Shown here: positions 26,052-34,049 of the stretch, piece by piece | Position numbering within the stretch: the first letter of the stretch is position 1 | How the letters are laid out: the number at the start of each line of letters is the position of its first letter | NCBI GenBank assembly: GCA_020161575.1 | Contig: JAIUNR010000007.1 | Coordinates: forward strand, 186,001-250,000 | Source: Pseudomonadota bacterium | GTDB taxonomy: Bacteria > Pseudomonadota > Alphaproteobacteria > Rhizobiales > Beijerinckiaceae | Direction of reading: 5' to 3' | DNA length: 64,000 nucleotides | The notes under the pieces: model-generated | Told to the model about the DNA's origin: nothing | What the model saw: the letters and a program-made list of their open reading frames with translations, nothing else | The model's database searches: none | Position numbers and translations under genes: made by a program

Positions 26052-26094
26052 GCTGGAACGGACGATCTTATTCAATCAGCTCGTCCGTTCCAGC
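26052..26094 (-). terminator. long hairpin over the stop codon of the tyrosine phosphatase gene
   Basis: GCTGGAACGGACGA and its perfect 14-bp complement TCGTCCGTTCCAGC enclose a 15-base loop that contains the reverse-strand stop codon at 26072-26074. The right arm encodes the last residues (RWNGRA) of the phosphatase. It may act as a terminator or 3'-end stabiliser, and it abuts palindromic repeat copy A. Confidence 0.55.
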
Positions 26095-26605
26095 GGCCGA
26101 TATCGAGGCTGAACGGTACGCCCTCGAAGCAATCCGCCCCGCGCCCGATCGCCTCAATGGCGCTCACCATGCGCCCGCCCCGGCCCAACAGGCCATCGGC
26201 GAGGCGCACGAGGTGGATATTCGGTGTCGCTGTCGGCGAGGCTTCGCGCAGATCTTGTGCCCAATCGACTTCGCTTCGCTCCGGGCGCAACAGGCATGCG
26301 GCGATATAGGCGCTCGCGGTGGAACGGCTGACACCGGCATAGCAATGCACCACAACCGGCTTTTCCCGCTTCCAGCGCCCGAACCAGTCGATCAGTGCGG
26401 CGACATCCGCCTCACGTGCCAGAACCTCGCCCTCTCGCGGCGCGGTGATGTCGGAAAAGTTCAGCATCAGATGCCGCTCCGGCGTGATCTCGGCAGGGCG
26501 CTCGACCGGGCGGCTTGCCTTGATCACCGTGACGAGATCGGCGGCGCCGCTCTCGCGCACCACCTGATGCAGCCGTTGCAGCGAACAGACATGGATGCGT
26601 GGCAT
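26072..26605 (-). CDS. protein tyrosine/dual-specificity phosphatase-like protein
   Basis: A 177-residue cysteine-dependent phosphatase. The active-site loop HCYAGVSRS (His-Cys-x5-Arg-Ser) lies near residue 97, and FSDI with a following Asp is the likely general-acid region near residue 50. ATG 26605 has GAGGAGA six bases upstream, which overlaps the stop of the HD-domain gene, so the pair is translationally linked. Targets could be phosphoproteins or small phosphates; the sequence does not say. The end of the gene is built into a hairpin. Confidence 0.8.
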   Translation of the reverse strand: MPRIHVCSLQRLHQVVRESGAADLVTVIKASRPVERPAEITPERHLMLNFSDITAPREGEVLAREADVAALIDWFGRWKREKPVVVHCYAGVSRSTASAYIAACLLRPERSEVDWAQDLREASPTATPNIHLVRLADGLLGRGGRMVSAIEAIGRGADCFEGVPFSLDIGRWNGRAD

Positions 26606-26615
26606 CCCCTTCTCC

Positions 26616-27266
26616 TCAAGCTTCCGGGCCAGCCGGCTGGCCGACCGCCTTGTCGAGTGCGTGAAAGCGCGCCAGGAACGCGCTTTTGGCGGCTTCCGCC
26701 GGCATAGGAACCAGCCATGCCAGCAAGCAACGCGGCAGGCCCTCCTGCCGGCCGAAAATATCATCCGCTTCGGGTGGCGAAAAGCCGGCCAGCCTTGTGG
26801 CCTCGTGATAGGCCGCGATGCGATCGGCGTGCTTGGCAAGATCGGCCGCGATGCGCGTCATCGGGGCGGGCAGGCCGAAGCGACGCATCACGGCTTCGAG
26901 CAGGCGCGTCTCTGTCTCGCGATAGGCGCCGCCGACCATGGCCTTGAACGGCGAAATCATGTCGCCGATCACGTATTCAGCGGCGTCATGCAGCAGGATC
27001 GCGAGACGGGTCGCGCGGCTTGATTGCGGGTTAAGCTCCGCCGCGATCGCCTCCACGAGCAGGGAATGCTGCGCTACCGAGAAGATATGTTCGCCCAGCG
27101 TCTGGCCGTTCCAGCGCGCGACACGCGCCAGGCCATGCGCGATATCCTCGATCTCGATATCGAGCGGGGAGGGGTCGAGCAGGTTAAGCCGGCGCCCGGA
27201 AAGCATGCGCTGCCAAGCGCGCGGTCCGGCGCTGCGGGAACGGGGGCGGGGCGTTTTCGCGGACAT
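26616..27266 (-). CDS. HD-domain hydrolase (YfbR/5'-nucleotidase-like)
   Basis: A 216-residue HD-superfamily phosphohydrolase. The metal-binding pattern is seen in GEHIFSVAQHSLLV, the HD pair in AILLHDAAEYVIGDMISPFK, and the distal Asp in AKHADRIAAYHEATRL. It resembles YfbR-like deoxyribonucleoside 5'-monophosphatases. An N-terminal stretch of about 25 basic residues (SAKTPRPRSRSAGPR) is likely flexible. It is 10 bases upstream of the tyrosine-phosphatase gene on the same strand, suggesting a two-gene phosphatase operon. Confidence 0.82.
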   Translation of the reverse strand: MSAKTPRPRSRSAGPRAWQRMLSGRRLNLLDPSPLDIEIEDIAHGLARVARWNGQTLGEHIFSVAQHSLLVEAIAAELNPQSSRATRLAILLHDAAEYVIGDMISPFKAMVGGAYRETETRLLEAVMRRFGLPAPMTRIAADLAKHADRIAAYHEATRLAGFSPPEADDIFGRQEGLPRCLLAWLVPMPAEAAKSAFLARFHALDKAVGQPAGPEA

Positions 27267-27335
27267 TCTTCTCGTTTGCCCGTCTCGCCGGCATCTTGCA
27301 AGCGGGCTCGTGCCTCCGGCACGGCGGCGGATGGC

Positions 27336-27647
27336 TTACTCCGGCAGAAGGGTGTCCTCGATGGCTTCGATCAGGGCGCGGGTGCGCGAATCCGCGAGGG
27401 AATAGTAAATCGTCGTGCCTTCGCGCCGGGTTGAAACCACGCCGGCATGGCGCATGAGGGCGAGATGCTGAGAAAGCGCAGATTGGGCAAGATCAATTCG
27501 CCGTGCCAGCTCTCCAACCGCCAGTTCCCCCTCTGCGATCAGATAGCACAGGATCAGCAGACGGCGACGGTTTGCGAGGATGCCGAGCAATTCCTCAACT
27601 TCGCGCGAGCGAAGAGCCAACGACTCGGCGAATGTGACTGCAGTCAT
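27336..27647 (-). CDS. ArsR family transcriptional regulator
   Basis: A 103-residue winged-helix repressor. The recognition region is LAVGELARRIDLAQSALSQHLALMRHAGVVSTRREGTTIYYSL at residues 41-83. One cysteine is present in LLILCYLI, close in pattern to the BigR/SqrR persulfide-sensing group, but the second conserved cysteine near the C-terminus is absent, so sulfide sensing by a disulfide is doubtful. ATG 27647 is the natural start. A palindrome TCTACGTAGA lies 17 bases upstream. No target operon is directly divergent. Confidence 0.88.
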   Translation of the reverse strand: MTAVTFAESLALRSREVEELLGILANRRRLLILCYLIAEGELAVGELARRIDLAQSALSQHLALMRHAGVVSTRREGTTIYYSLADSRTRALIEAIEDTLLPE

Positions 27648-27663
27648 GGATGGGCCCCGTAAT

Positions 27664-27673
27664 TCTACGTAGA
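27664..27673. promoter_or_regulatory. palindrome upstream of the arsR-type gene
   Basis: TCTACGTAGA is a perfect 10-bp palindrome 17-26 bases before the ATG at 27647. Autoregulation through such short palindromes is common in the ArsR family. Binding is inferred. Confidence 0.3.
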
Positions 27674-27734
27674 GCGATATCAGGCTTTGGAAAAGAATCA
27701 AGATATTGGGAATTTAAGGATTTTTATCCTATCT

Positions 27735-28619
27735 TTATGTATACTGTTCAGAATAAACGACAATTCCAACGCCACCGGCACTGATGCCCTCGCCGGAAGC
27801 TCGTGCCTCGGCGAGTTTGTCCAGCCTGATGAAAGCGAGGGCATGCCCCTCGTAAACCTCTCCGATCCGGCCGATTTCGCGCGTGCCCGCGACAACGGAT
27901 GAGCCGCCTAGCACACCGAATCCATTCGCAAAGCGGATCGGCACGGCGCGGGTGCGAGCGGTTCCACGATGTTCCATGCGGCTCACCACTTCCTGGCCAA
28001 TATAGCAGCCCTTACGAAAATCGACGCCGTGGAGACGGTCGAAATTCGCTTCGTGTGGGAAGATCGCGCCTGCGAAATAGTCTTTCCCGCCTTCCGCGAT
28101 TGCGAGCATGACCCGCCTTTGGTGAAAAGTACCGGGGGTCAGTTTCGGCAAAGCATCAAAGGCGGTCTCGATTTCGGCATGTGGGCCGATGACCCGCTGG
28201 CCAAGCGCGGGATGCCGCGGGTCGGGGAAGATGTAGAAGGCATCCGAGGAAGCGGGGGGGCTGTCGAGCAATACTGCCACGCCAACCGGCGCCTCGATGA
28301 GATCGATGGTGACATCGGCACGCAACCGATAGCGGGAGAGGCGGGAAGCCAGATCCTCGGAGAAGCCGCGCGGGACATCGATCAGGAAAAGCGGTTCCTC
28401 GTCACTGGCATTGAAGACCAGCATGTCGGTGATGATCTTGCCTTGCGGGGTGAGCAGGGCGGCAAGCGTGCCTGCGCCCGGCTTCAGCGCCTCGATATTG
28501 GCCGTGAGCAGGTTATGCAGGAAATGCACGCAATCCTTGCCGCCGATCGCGATGATCGCGCGGTCATCAAGGAAGGCGATACCCGGCGCGGCGGGGAAGG
28601 CGGGGCTTGTTTCGCTCAT
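27735..28619 (-). CDS. ygfZ: folate-binding protein YgfZ/GcvT-like
   Basis: A 294-residue tetrahydrofolate-binding protein of the YgfZ family, which assists iron-sulfur enzymes and MiaB-type tRNA modification under oxidative stress. The diagnostic KGCYIGQEVVSRMEHRG motif is near residue 196, with the regulatory cysteine. The N-terminal folate-fold segment is LHNLLTANIEAL. ATG 28619 (MSETSPAFPAAPGIAFL) matches family starts; the longer frame upstream is unconserved. It is divergent from the dihydroorotase gene, 85 bases apart. Confidence 0.88.
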   Translation of the reverse strand: MSETSPAFPAAPGIAFLDDRAIIAIGGKDCVHFLHNLLTANIEALKPGAGTLAALLTPQGKIITDMLVFNASDEEPLFLIDVPRGFSEDLASRLSRYRLRADVTIDLIEAPVGVAVLLDSPPASSDAFYIFPDPRHPALGQRVIGPHAEIETAFDALPKLTPGTFHQRRVMLAIAEGGKDYFAGAIFPHEANFDRLHGVDFRKGCYIGQEVVSRMEHRGTARTRAVPIRFANGFGVLGGSSVVAGTREIGRIGEVYEGHALAFIRLDKLAEARASGEGISAGGVGIVVYSEQYT

Positions 28620-28704
28620 GGAGCGCAGATAAGTCGAATGCGACCGCCCGGCAAGGGACCCTTGAGCGATCGAGAAGATCGCCGGGAGACGAAGGAGCCA
28701 TTTC

Positions 28705-30039
28705 ATGACCATCGCCTATGATACGCTGCTGCTCGGTGCCGAGGTCGTCAACCAGGACGGGCGCGGCATCCGCGATCTCGCACTGAAGGGCGGACGCATC
28801 GCGGCGATCGGCGCCCTTGGCGGTGTCAGGGCGGCCGAAATCATCGATTGCAAGGGCCTCACGATTCTTCCGGGCGTGATCGATACCCAGGTGCATTTCC
28901 GTGAACCCGGCCTCACGCATAAGGAAGATCTCGAAACTGGCTCGCGCGCGGCTGTCATGGGCGGCGTGACGGCGGTGTTCGAGATGCCCAACACCAATCC
29001 CAACACGGTGAGCGCCGAGACCCTGGCCGCCAAGGTCGCGGCCGGGCATCACCGGATGCATTGCGATTTCGCTTTCTTCGTCGGCGGCACGGCGGAGAAT
29101 ATCGAGGAGATACCGGCTCTCGAAAAACTGCCCGGTGCGGCGGGGATCAAGGTCTTCATCGGCTCCTCGACCGGCAATCTGCTGGTCGAGGATGACGAGA
29201 ACCTCGCCAAGATCCTGAACAAGATCACGCGGCGCGCCTCCTTCCATTGCGAGGACGAGATGCGGTTGCGCGCTCGCATGGATCATCGCGTTCCGGGGGA
29301 TCCGCGTTCGCACCCTGTCTGGCGTGACGAGACCGCCGCCCTGCTGGCCACCCAGCGCCTCGTGACGCTGGCCCGTCGCCTCGGCAAGCGGGTGCATGTG
29401 CTGCATCTCTCGACCGGCGAGGAAATGGAATGGCTCGCCGGGCACAAGGATGTCGCGAGCGTGGAGGTGACACCGCATCATCTCACGCTCGCCGCACCGG
29501 ATTGCTACGAGCGCCTCGGCACCTATGCGCAGATGAATCCACCCGTGCGCGATGCCGCGCATCGCGAAAAACTCTGGTGGGGCGTCAATCAGGGGATCGC
29601 GGATATCCTCGGTTCCGATCACGCGCCGCATACGCGCGAGGAGAAGGATCACGCCTATCCCGCCTCGCATTCCGGCATGACCGGCGTGCAGACGCTGGTG
29701 CCGACGATGCTCGACCATGTGAATGCGGGTCGCCTCACGCTGGAACGCTTCGTCGATATGTCCTCCGCCGGGCCGGCGCGGCTGTTCAACATCGCCGCCA
29801 AGGGGCGGATCGCGGTCGGCTACGATGCGGACCTGACCATTGTGGACATGAAACGGCGTGAGACCATCACCAATCGCTGGATCGCCTCGAAATGCGGCTG
29901 GACGCCGTATGACGGCGTTGCTGTCACGGGCTGGCCGGTGGGCACATTCGTGCGTGGCACGAAAGTCATGTGGCAGGGTGAAGTCTGTGGACCCTCGCGA
30001 GGCGAAGCCGTACGCTTTGCCGATTCGTTGCCGGCCTGA
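28705..30039 (+). CDS. pyrC: dihydroorotase
   Basis: A 444-residue amidohydrolase of the class I dihydroorotase group, which closes carbamoyl-aspartate to dihydroorotate in pyrimidine synthesis. Seen: GVIDTQVHFREPGLTHKEDLETGS, the carbamylated-lysine region GIKVFIGSSTG, HVLHLSTGEE, VTPHHLTL, and GSDHAPHTREEK with the catalytic Asp. The first metal-ligand motif reads QVH rather than the common HVH. AAGGAG lies 6-7 bases before ATG 28705. It is probably functional, as I recall this variant in Rhizobiales homologues. Confidence 0.9.
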   Translation: MTIAYDTLLLGAEVVNQDGRGIRDLALKGGRIAAIGALGGVRAAEIIDCKGLTILPGVIDTQVHFREPGLTHKEDLETGSRAAVMGGVTAVFEMPNTNPNTVSAETLAAKVAAGHHRMHCDFAFFVGGTAENIEEIPALEKLPGAAGIKVFIGSSTGNLLVEDDENLAKILNKITRRASFHCEDEMRLRARMDHRVPGDPRSHPVWRDETAALLATQRLVTLARRLGKRVHVLHLSTGEEMEWLAGHKDVASVEVTPHHLTLAAPDCYERLGTYAQMNPPVRDAAHREKLWWGVNQGIADILGSDHAPHTREEKDHAYPASHSGMTGVQTLVPTMLDHVNAGRLTLERFVDMSSAGPARLFNIAAKGRIAVGYDADLTIVDMKRRETITNRWIASKCGWTPYDGVAVTGWPVGTFVRGTKVMWQGEVCGPSRGEAVRFADSLPA

Positions 30040-30104
30040 CCCGGCGCATCGGCGCGCGGACTAGCCTTGTTCGCGGCCGATTTCGGGAATGGTATTGAAC
30101 CGAT

Positions 30105-30848
30105 ATGACGAACCCATCCTCTCCGGGTGATCCTGCCGCCGTTACCTTCACCTGGACCGGCATCTGGCGTGGTATCAAGCATCAGCAGCCGTTCACGCCC
30201 GGTATTTTCGCCTATGGGCTCGCCTTCGGGCTTGTCGCGGTGCAGGCCAAGCTCTCGCTGATGCAGGCGGCTGCGATGAGCGCGCTTGTCTATTCAGGTT
30301 CCGCGCAGGTCGCGACGACCGGCATTCTCGCGGCGGGGACATCCGGCCTGGCCGCCCTGCTCTGGGCCGTGTTCGGTACCGTGATGGTGATGAATGCGCG
30401 CTACATCCTCTACAGCGCCGCATTGAGGCCGTGGCTAGGGCAGATTTCACCCCTGAAAGCCTATACGACGCTGTTCTTTCTCGGAGATGGCGGCTGGCTG
30501 TTGGCGATGCGCGCTTACGAGGCGGGCGAGAAAGACGCGGGCTACGTGCTGGGAACCGGGATCGCCACATGCCCGGCCTGGATCGGCGGAACCGTGGCCG
30601 GCGCTTTCGCGGTTGGCTTCGCGCCGGACCCGAAACGCCTCGGATTCGATTTCATGCTCGCCGCCTTTTCCGCGGCGATGATGACCGGCATGTTCCGGGG
30701 ACGGAGCGATCTGCCGGTCATGGCTTTTGCCGCCCTCGTCGCTCTTGCTGTTTCGATGGTCGCGGGGTTTGGCGGCGCCGTGGTCGCTGCGGGAATCGCC
30801 GGCGGTGTGGTGGCGTGGCTGCGCGCCGGGCGGGCGGTGGCACCATGA
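30105..30848 (+). CDS. azlC: AzlC family branched-chain amino acid exporter, large subunit
   Basis: A 247-residue polytopic inner-membrane protein of the AzlC family. The N-terminus has GIWRGIKHQQPFTPGIFAYGLAFGLVAVQA and SALVYSGSAQVATTGIL, typical AzlC sequence; about six to seven helices follow. With AzlD it exports branched-chain amino acids or analogues. The stop overlaps the start of azlD by ATGA. The gene follows dihydroorotase on the same strand, 65 bases away, without evident functional link. Confidence 0.88.
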   Translation: MTNPSSPGDPAAVTFTWTGIWRGIKHQQPFTPGIFAYGLAFGLVAVQAKLSLMQAAAMSALVYSGSAQVATTGILAAGTSGLAALLWAVFGTVMVMNARYILYSAALRPWLGQISPLKAYTTLFFLGDGGWLLAMRAYEAGEKDAGYVLGTGIATCPAWIGGTVAGAFAVGFAPDPKRLGFDFMLAAFSAAMMTGMFRGRSDLPVMAFAALVALAVSMVAGFGGAVVAAGIAGGVVAWLRAGRAVAP

Positions 30849-31150
30849 TGTCGTCCAGTGATTTTCTGGCGCTTTTGGCGGTGATGGCGATTGCAGCCTA
30901 TACCTGCCGGGTTCTCGGCTTCATGGCGATGCGCTACGTGCCGATGACGGCGCGGATGCAGGCCGCGCTGAAGGCGACCCCGATTTCGGTCATGTCCGGT
31001 ATTGTCGCGCTGACCGCCTATAACGGCGGACCGCCCGAATGGGTCGCGCTTGGCGTCGTCATCGGGCTGATGCGGATCTTTGGCAATGATATCATTGCCG
31101 CTTTCGGAGGGATCGCCGCGGTCGCGCTGATGCGCGCCACGGGGTTCTGA
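30845..31150 (+). CDS. azlD: AzlD family small membrane subunit
   Basis: A 101-residue protein with about four hydrophobic helices (LLAVMAIAAYTCRVLGFMAM, ALKATPISVMSGIVALTAY, WVALGVVIGLMRIFGNDIIAAF). The ATG at 30845 overlaps the azlC stop. TCRVLGF and the conserved pattern of short helices match AzlD/DUF931 partners. It forms the exporter together with AzlC in the inner membrane. The 3' end converges with a small conserved gene, only 7 bases apart. Confidence 0.88.
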   Translation: MMSSSDFLALLAVMAIAAYTCRVLGFMAMRYVPMTARMQAALKATPISVMSGIVALTAYNGGPPEWVALGVVIGLMRIFGNDIIAAFGGIAAVALMRATGF

Positions 31151-31157
31151 AGCGGGC

Positions 31158-31427
31158 TTAGTTCTTCGTCGTCAGCGAATATTCGCCGGCCTTGATGCGC
31201 TCGGGGAGTTTTTCAGCGAATTTCGAGACGGCATCCTCGCCATAGGTCGCGACGAGTTCCACGAAAGCCGCGAACAGCGCGGCATGGGCAAGGCAGTCGC
31301 CGTCGATCCCGTCATAGCGTCCTTCGGCGAAGGCTTCGCTCACATAGGTATAGGCGGCGCGGCGCTGTTCGGCGTAAAGCGTATCGTTGGTGTCGCCGAT
31401 CTGGTCGTTTGTCTGCACCTTACTCAC
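31158..31427 (-). CDS. conserved hypothetical, 89 residues
   Basis: A small soluble acidic protein starting at GTG 31427 (MSKVQTNDQIGDTND). The helical middle reads AAYTYVSEAFAEGRYDGIDGDCLAHAALFAAFVELVATYGEDAVSKFAEKLPERI. I know of no named function. Its codon use matches the neighbours, and the length and absence of signal suggest a small cytosolic protein. It converges with azlD. An alternative start cannot be judged, as no clear Shine-Dalgarno site is present. Confidence 0.7.
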   Translation of the reverse strand: MSKVQTNDQIGDTNDTLYAEQRRAAYTYVSEAFAEGRYDGIDGDCLAHAALFAAFVELVATYGEDAVSKFAEKLPERIKAGEYSLTTKN

Positions 31428-31619
31428 CTTACCTGTCGGCTTACGCCTGTTTCTTGCGGTGTGCGCAGGACAAACTTGCCCTCGCCCTGCTTCCGCTGCC
31501 CTTTTTTAAAGGCCAGGAGACCCTAGAACGGGCGAGAGGCGAAAGCGAGCATTCTATTGAGAAAACGTTAACGCGGCCGCTTGCCTTTGTGGATCGTGGC
31601 ATTGGCGCATCACCGGCGT

Positions 31620-32087
31620 TCAGCTTCCGAAGCGCCTTTCGAGATCGCGCGCCACCCGCGCCGCATCCCGCGCGAGGACGCGCCGCGCCGCGCGCAACGT
31701 ATCCGTGCACTGGCGATAGCTGGTCGCATACTCCGAAAAGCCGCGATTATAGGCGCCGATCATCTTCTCGCGCGCGCCGGAACTCTCGCCCTCGGCGTCG
31801 ATCAGGGTTTCCATGCGTGTTCGCCACGGATTGGCGCTGGTGCCTGGCGTGCAGATCTGATGGGCCAGCGCAAGGCTGCCGAGAATTTCGGAAAGCTCGA
31901 TCAACGGCTTTTCCTGCGCCGTGACCGGAGGCGGGGCGGGGGCAGGCGTCACGGGCGGCTGGGCGGGGGGCACGCGAGCGCGGCGCTGCGCGGGGCGAGG
32001 GGCGGGCGTATTCTGCTGCGCGAGCGCGATATCGGCGCCGAGTGTCGCGAGGACGAGTGCAATCGCGAGGCGCGGCGCGGATTTCAT
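31620..32087 (-). CDS. TIGR02301-like exported protein
   Basis: A 155-residue protein with a signal peptide (MKSAPRLAIALVLATLGADIALA), a Pro/Ala-rich linker (PAQPPVTPAPAPPPV) and a conserved domain: ELSEILGSLALAHQICTPGTSANPWRTRMETLIDAE, then REKMIGAYNRGFSEYATSYRQCTDTLRAA. This pattern is that of the TIGR02301 family of Hyphomicrobiales; function unknown. Two cysteines probably form a disulfide in the periplasm. Its ATG overlaps the stop of the NUDIX gene by four bases, so it is the last gene of the SDR-NUDIX operon. Confidence 0.78.
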   Translation of the reverse strand: MKSAPRLAIALVLATLGADIALAQQNTPAPRPAQRRARVPPAQPPVTPAPAPPPVTAQEKPLIELSEILGSLALAHQICTPGTSANPWRTRMETLIDAEGESSGAREKMIGAYNRGFSEYATSYRQCTDTLRAARRVLARDAARVARDLERRFGS

Positions 32088-32527
32088 GCCGCCTCTTCCA
32101 CGATCAGCCCTGCGGCGCGGGCAAGGATCTCGGGCAGCCGCTGCGTCATGGGCAGATCGCCGGGCGCGAAAGGGTCCACCCAGACCCAGCCGGAAACCTC
32201 GTCGGAAGGCGCGGGCTCACCCTCTTCCCAATGGCCGGCAAAGGCGCAGACCACGGCGTGATTCATCAGGTTGCCGCCATCATCGCGCCCGACATATTCG
32301 ATGTGATCGACAAAGCCGGCGATGCTGGCGCGAATGCCTACTTCTTCCGCCAGTTCGCGCAGGGCGCCCTCGCGCAAGGTTTCGCCGGGCTCGATACGCC
32401 CGCCGGGCAGGGAGTAAAGCCCGAGTGACGGCGCCTTCGCCCGCCGGATCAACAGCACTTTACCGGCCCGGAAAACCGCAATGGAGGCGCAAAGCACCGG
32501 CCGTGCCGGCGCCGCCGCATCAGACAT
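32084..32527 (-). CDS. NUDIX hydrolase
   Basis: A 147-residue NUDIX hydrolase. The full NUDIX box is present: GGRIEPGETLREGALRELAEEVGI near residues 42-65, with the catalytic Glu residues of REL-AEE. It hydrolyses a nucleoside diphosphate linked to another moiety; the substrate is unknown. ATG 32527 lies 8 bases inside the 3' end of the SDR gene, and its own stop overlaps the TIGR02301-type gene, so all three are probably one transcript. Confidence 0.88.
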   Translation of the reverse strand: MSDAAAPARPVLCASIAVFRAGKVLLIRRAKAPSLGLYSLPGGRIEPGETLREGALRELAEEVGIRASIAGFVDHIEYVGRDDGGNLMNHAVVCAFAGHWEEGEPAPSDEVSGWVWVDPFAPGDLPMTQRLPEILARAAGLIVEEAA

Positions 32528-33278
32528 GCTGCCCGCCATTGATGTGCAGTTCCGTGCCCGTGACATAGGAGGAGGCTTCCGTGCACAGGAAGTAAATCGC
32601 CTTGGCGACCTCCTCCGGCGTGCCGAGGCGGCGCATCGGCAATTGCTCGACGATCTTCTCCGTGCCCGGCGAGAGGATCGAGGTGTCGATCTCACCGGGC
32701 GAGATCGCGTTGACGCGCACGCCGAACGGACCGAAATCGGCCGCCATTTCGCGGGTCAGGCCCGCGAGCGCGGCTTTCGAGGTCGCATAGGCCGCGCCGG
32801 CGAAAGGATGGACGCGCACCCCGGCGATGGAGGTGACATTCACCACCGCGCCTTTTGTCGCGCGCAATTCGTCGATCAGGCCGCGCGCGAGCAGGATCGG
32901 CGCGAAGAAATTGACCTGAAAGACCTTGTTCCAGTCTTCCACCGAGGTGTTGATCGTCGCGAGACGGGAACCGCCGGGGCCCTTGGGTGAGATGCCGGCA
33001 TTGTTGACGAGCGCGTGCAGCTTGCCATCCGGCAGGCGGCTCTTGATTTCATCGATCGCCCGCAAGGTATCGGCGGCATCGGCGAGATCGACCTGGACAT
33101 GATCATCCTGGCCACCTTCCCACGGGCAATTCTCGGGGAAGGGCTGGCGAGAGCAGGCGATGACCCGCCAGCCGGCCGAGGCGAAACGCTTCACCGTGGC
33201 ATGGCCGATGCCGCGCGAGGCGCCCGTGAGCAGCAAGGTGCGCTTCTCGGGTTGTTGGTTGGTGTTCTGGGCTTCCAT
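32520..33278 (-). CDS. SDR family oxidoreductase
   Basis: A 252-residue classical short-chain dehydrogenase. The NAD(P) motif TGASRGIGHATV is near residue 18, NNAG near residue 91, and the catalytic Tyr-x3-Lys in YATSKAALAG near residue 160. The C-terminus with FLCTEASSYVTGTELHINGGQHV is typical. The substrate is unknown. It leads the SDR-NUDIX-TIGR02301 operon and lies 35 bases downstream of the pdxH stop on the same strand. Confidence 0.88.
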   Translation of the reverse strand: MEAQNTNQQPEKRTLLLTGASRGIGHATVKRFASAGWRVIACSRQPFPENCPWEGGQDDHVQVDLADAADTLRAIDEIKSRLPDGKLHALVNNAGISPKGPGGSRLATINTSVEDWNKVFQVNFFAPILLARGLIDELRATKGAVVNVTSIAGVRVHPFAGAAYATSKAALAGLTREMAADFGPFGVRVNAISPGEIDTSILSPGTEKIVEQLPMRRLGTPEEVAKAIYFLCTEASSYVTGTELHINGGQHV

Positions 33279-33313
33279 TTCCGGCTCCTCGGATCAGGGC
33301 GTCGAAACGCGTA

Positions 33314-33916
33314 TCAGGGATAGAGGCGCAGGGTCACGAAAGGCTGATCGAGCGTTTCGCGACGATAGACCAGACGGTCATGCAGGCGGAAGGGCTTGTC
33401 CTGCCAGAATTCGATTTCAAGCGGTGAAAGGCGGAAGCCGCTCCAATGGGGCGGGCGCGGAACATCCCCGAAGCCAAATCGCGCCGCCTCGCGGGCAACG
33501 GCCTTTTCGAGCGCGAAACGGCTTTCGAGCTCGCGCGATTGCTGCGAGGCCCAGGCACCGATCCGGCTGTCGCGCGGGCGGGAGGAGAAATAGGCATCCG
33601 CCTCCTCCTCGCTCACGATGGAAACGGGGCCACGAAAACGCACCTGCCGGCGCAGGCTCTTCCAGTGGAACAGGGCGGCGGCCTGCCGGTTGGCGAGCAA
33701 TTCGCGCCCCTTGGCGCTTTCGAAATTGGTGTAGAAGACGATGCCGCGCGCATCATGCTCCTTCAACAGCACCATGCGCAGGTTGGGCAGGCCATCGGTA
33801 TCGGCTGTGGCGATCGCCATCCCGTTGGGATCATTGGGTTCGCTTTTTTCGGCTTCGGAAAGCCATTGGGAAAAAAGCGAAAACGGCTCTCTCTCTTCGC
33901 TGGGCAAACCGCTCAT
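33314..33916 (-). CDS. pdxH: pyridoxamine 5'-phosphate oxidase
   Basis: A 200-residue FMN-dependent oxidase that makes pyridoxal 5'-phosphate from the pyridoxine or pyridoxamine phosphates. Seen: [51 protein letters not shown], then [16 protein letters not shown] and the C-terminal [27 protein letters not shown]. The length is normal. It probably shares a transcript with the SDR gene that follows. It diverges from the surface-antigen-like gene. Confidence 0.94.
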   Translation of the reverse strand: MSGLPSEEREPFSLFSQWLSEAEKSEPNDPNGMAIATADTDGLPNLRMVLLKEHDARGIVFYTNFESAKGRELLANRQAAALFHWKSLRRQVRFRGPVSIVSEEEADAYFSSRPRDSRIGAWASQQSRELESRFALEKAVAREAARFGFGDVPRPPHWSGFRLSPLEIEFWQDKPFRLHDRLVYRRETLDQPFVTLRLYP

Positions 33917-34049
33917 TAACGCTTCCGTCCTCTAATAGGGGTGAAGTTGTGTGGGGTGGGTCATGCGGAATCTCGCAAAGTCCCAAATTCGCGATGCCTC
34001 GGGGGAGGCACGTGTCCGGTCAGAAGACCGATATAATGCGCTCTCCGGG

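Noticed and set aside
34032-34037. TATAAT as a sigma-70 -10 box for the surface-antigen gene
   Set aside because: No matching -35 element at the right distance; used only as a hint for the start codon.
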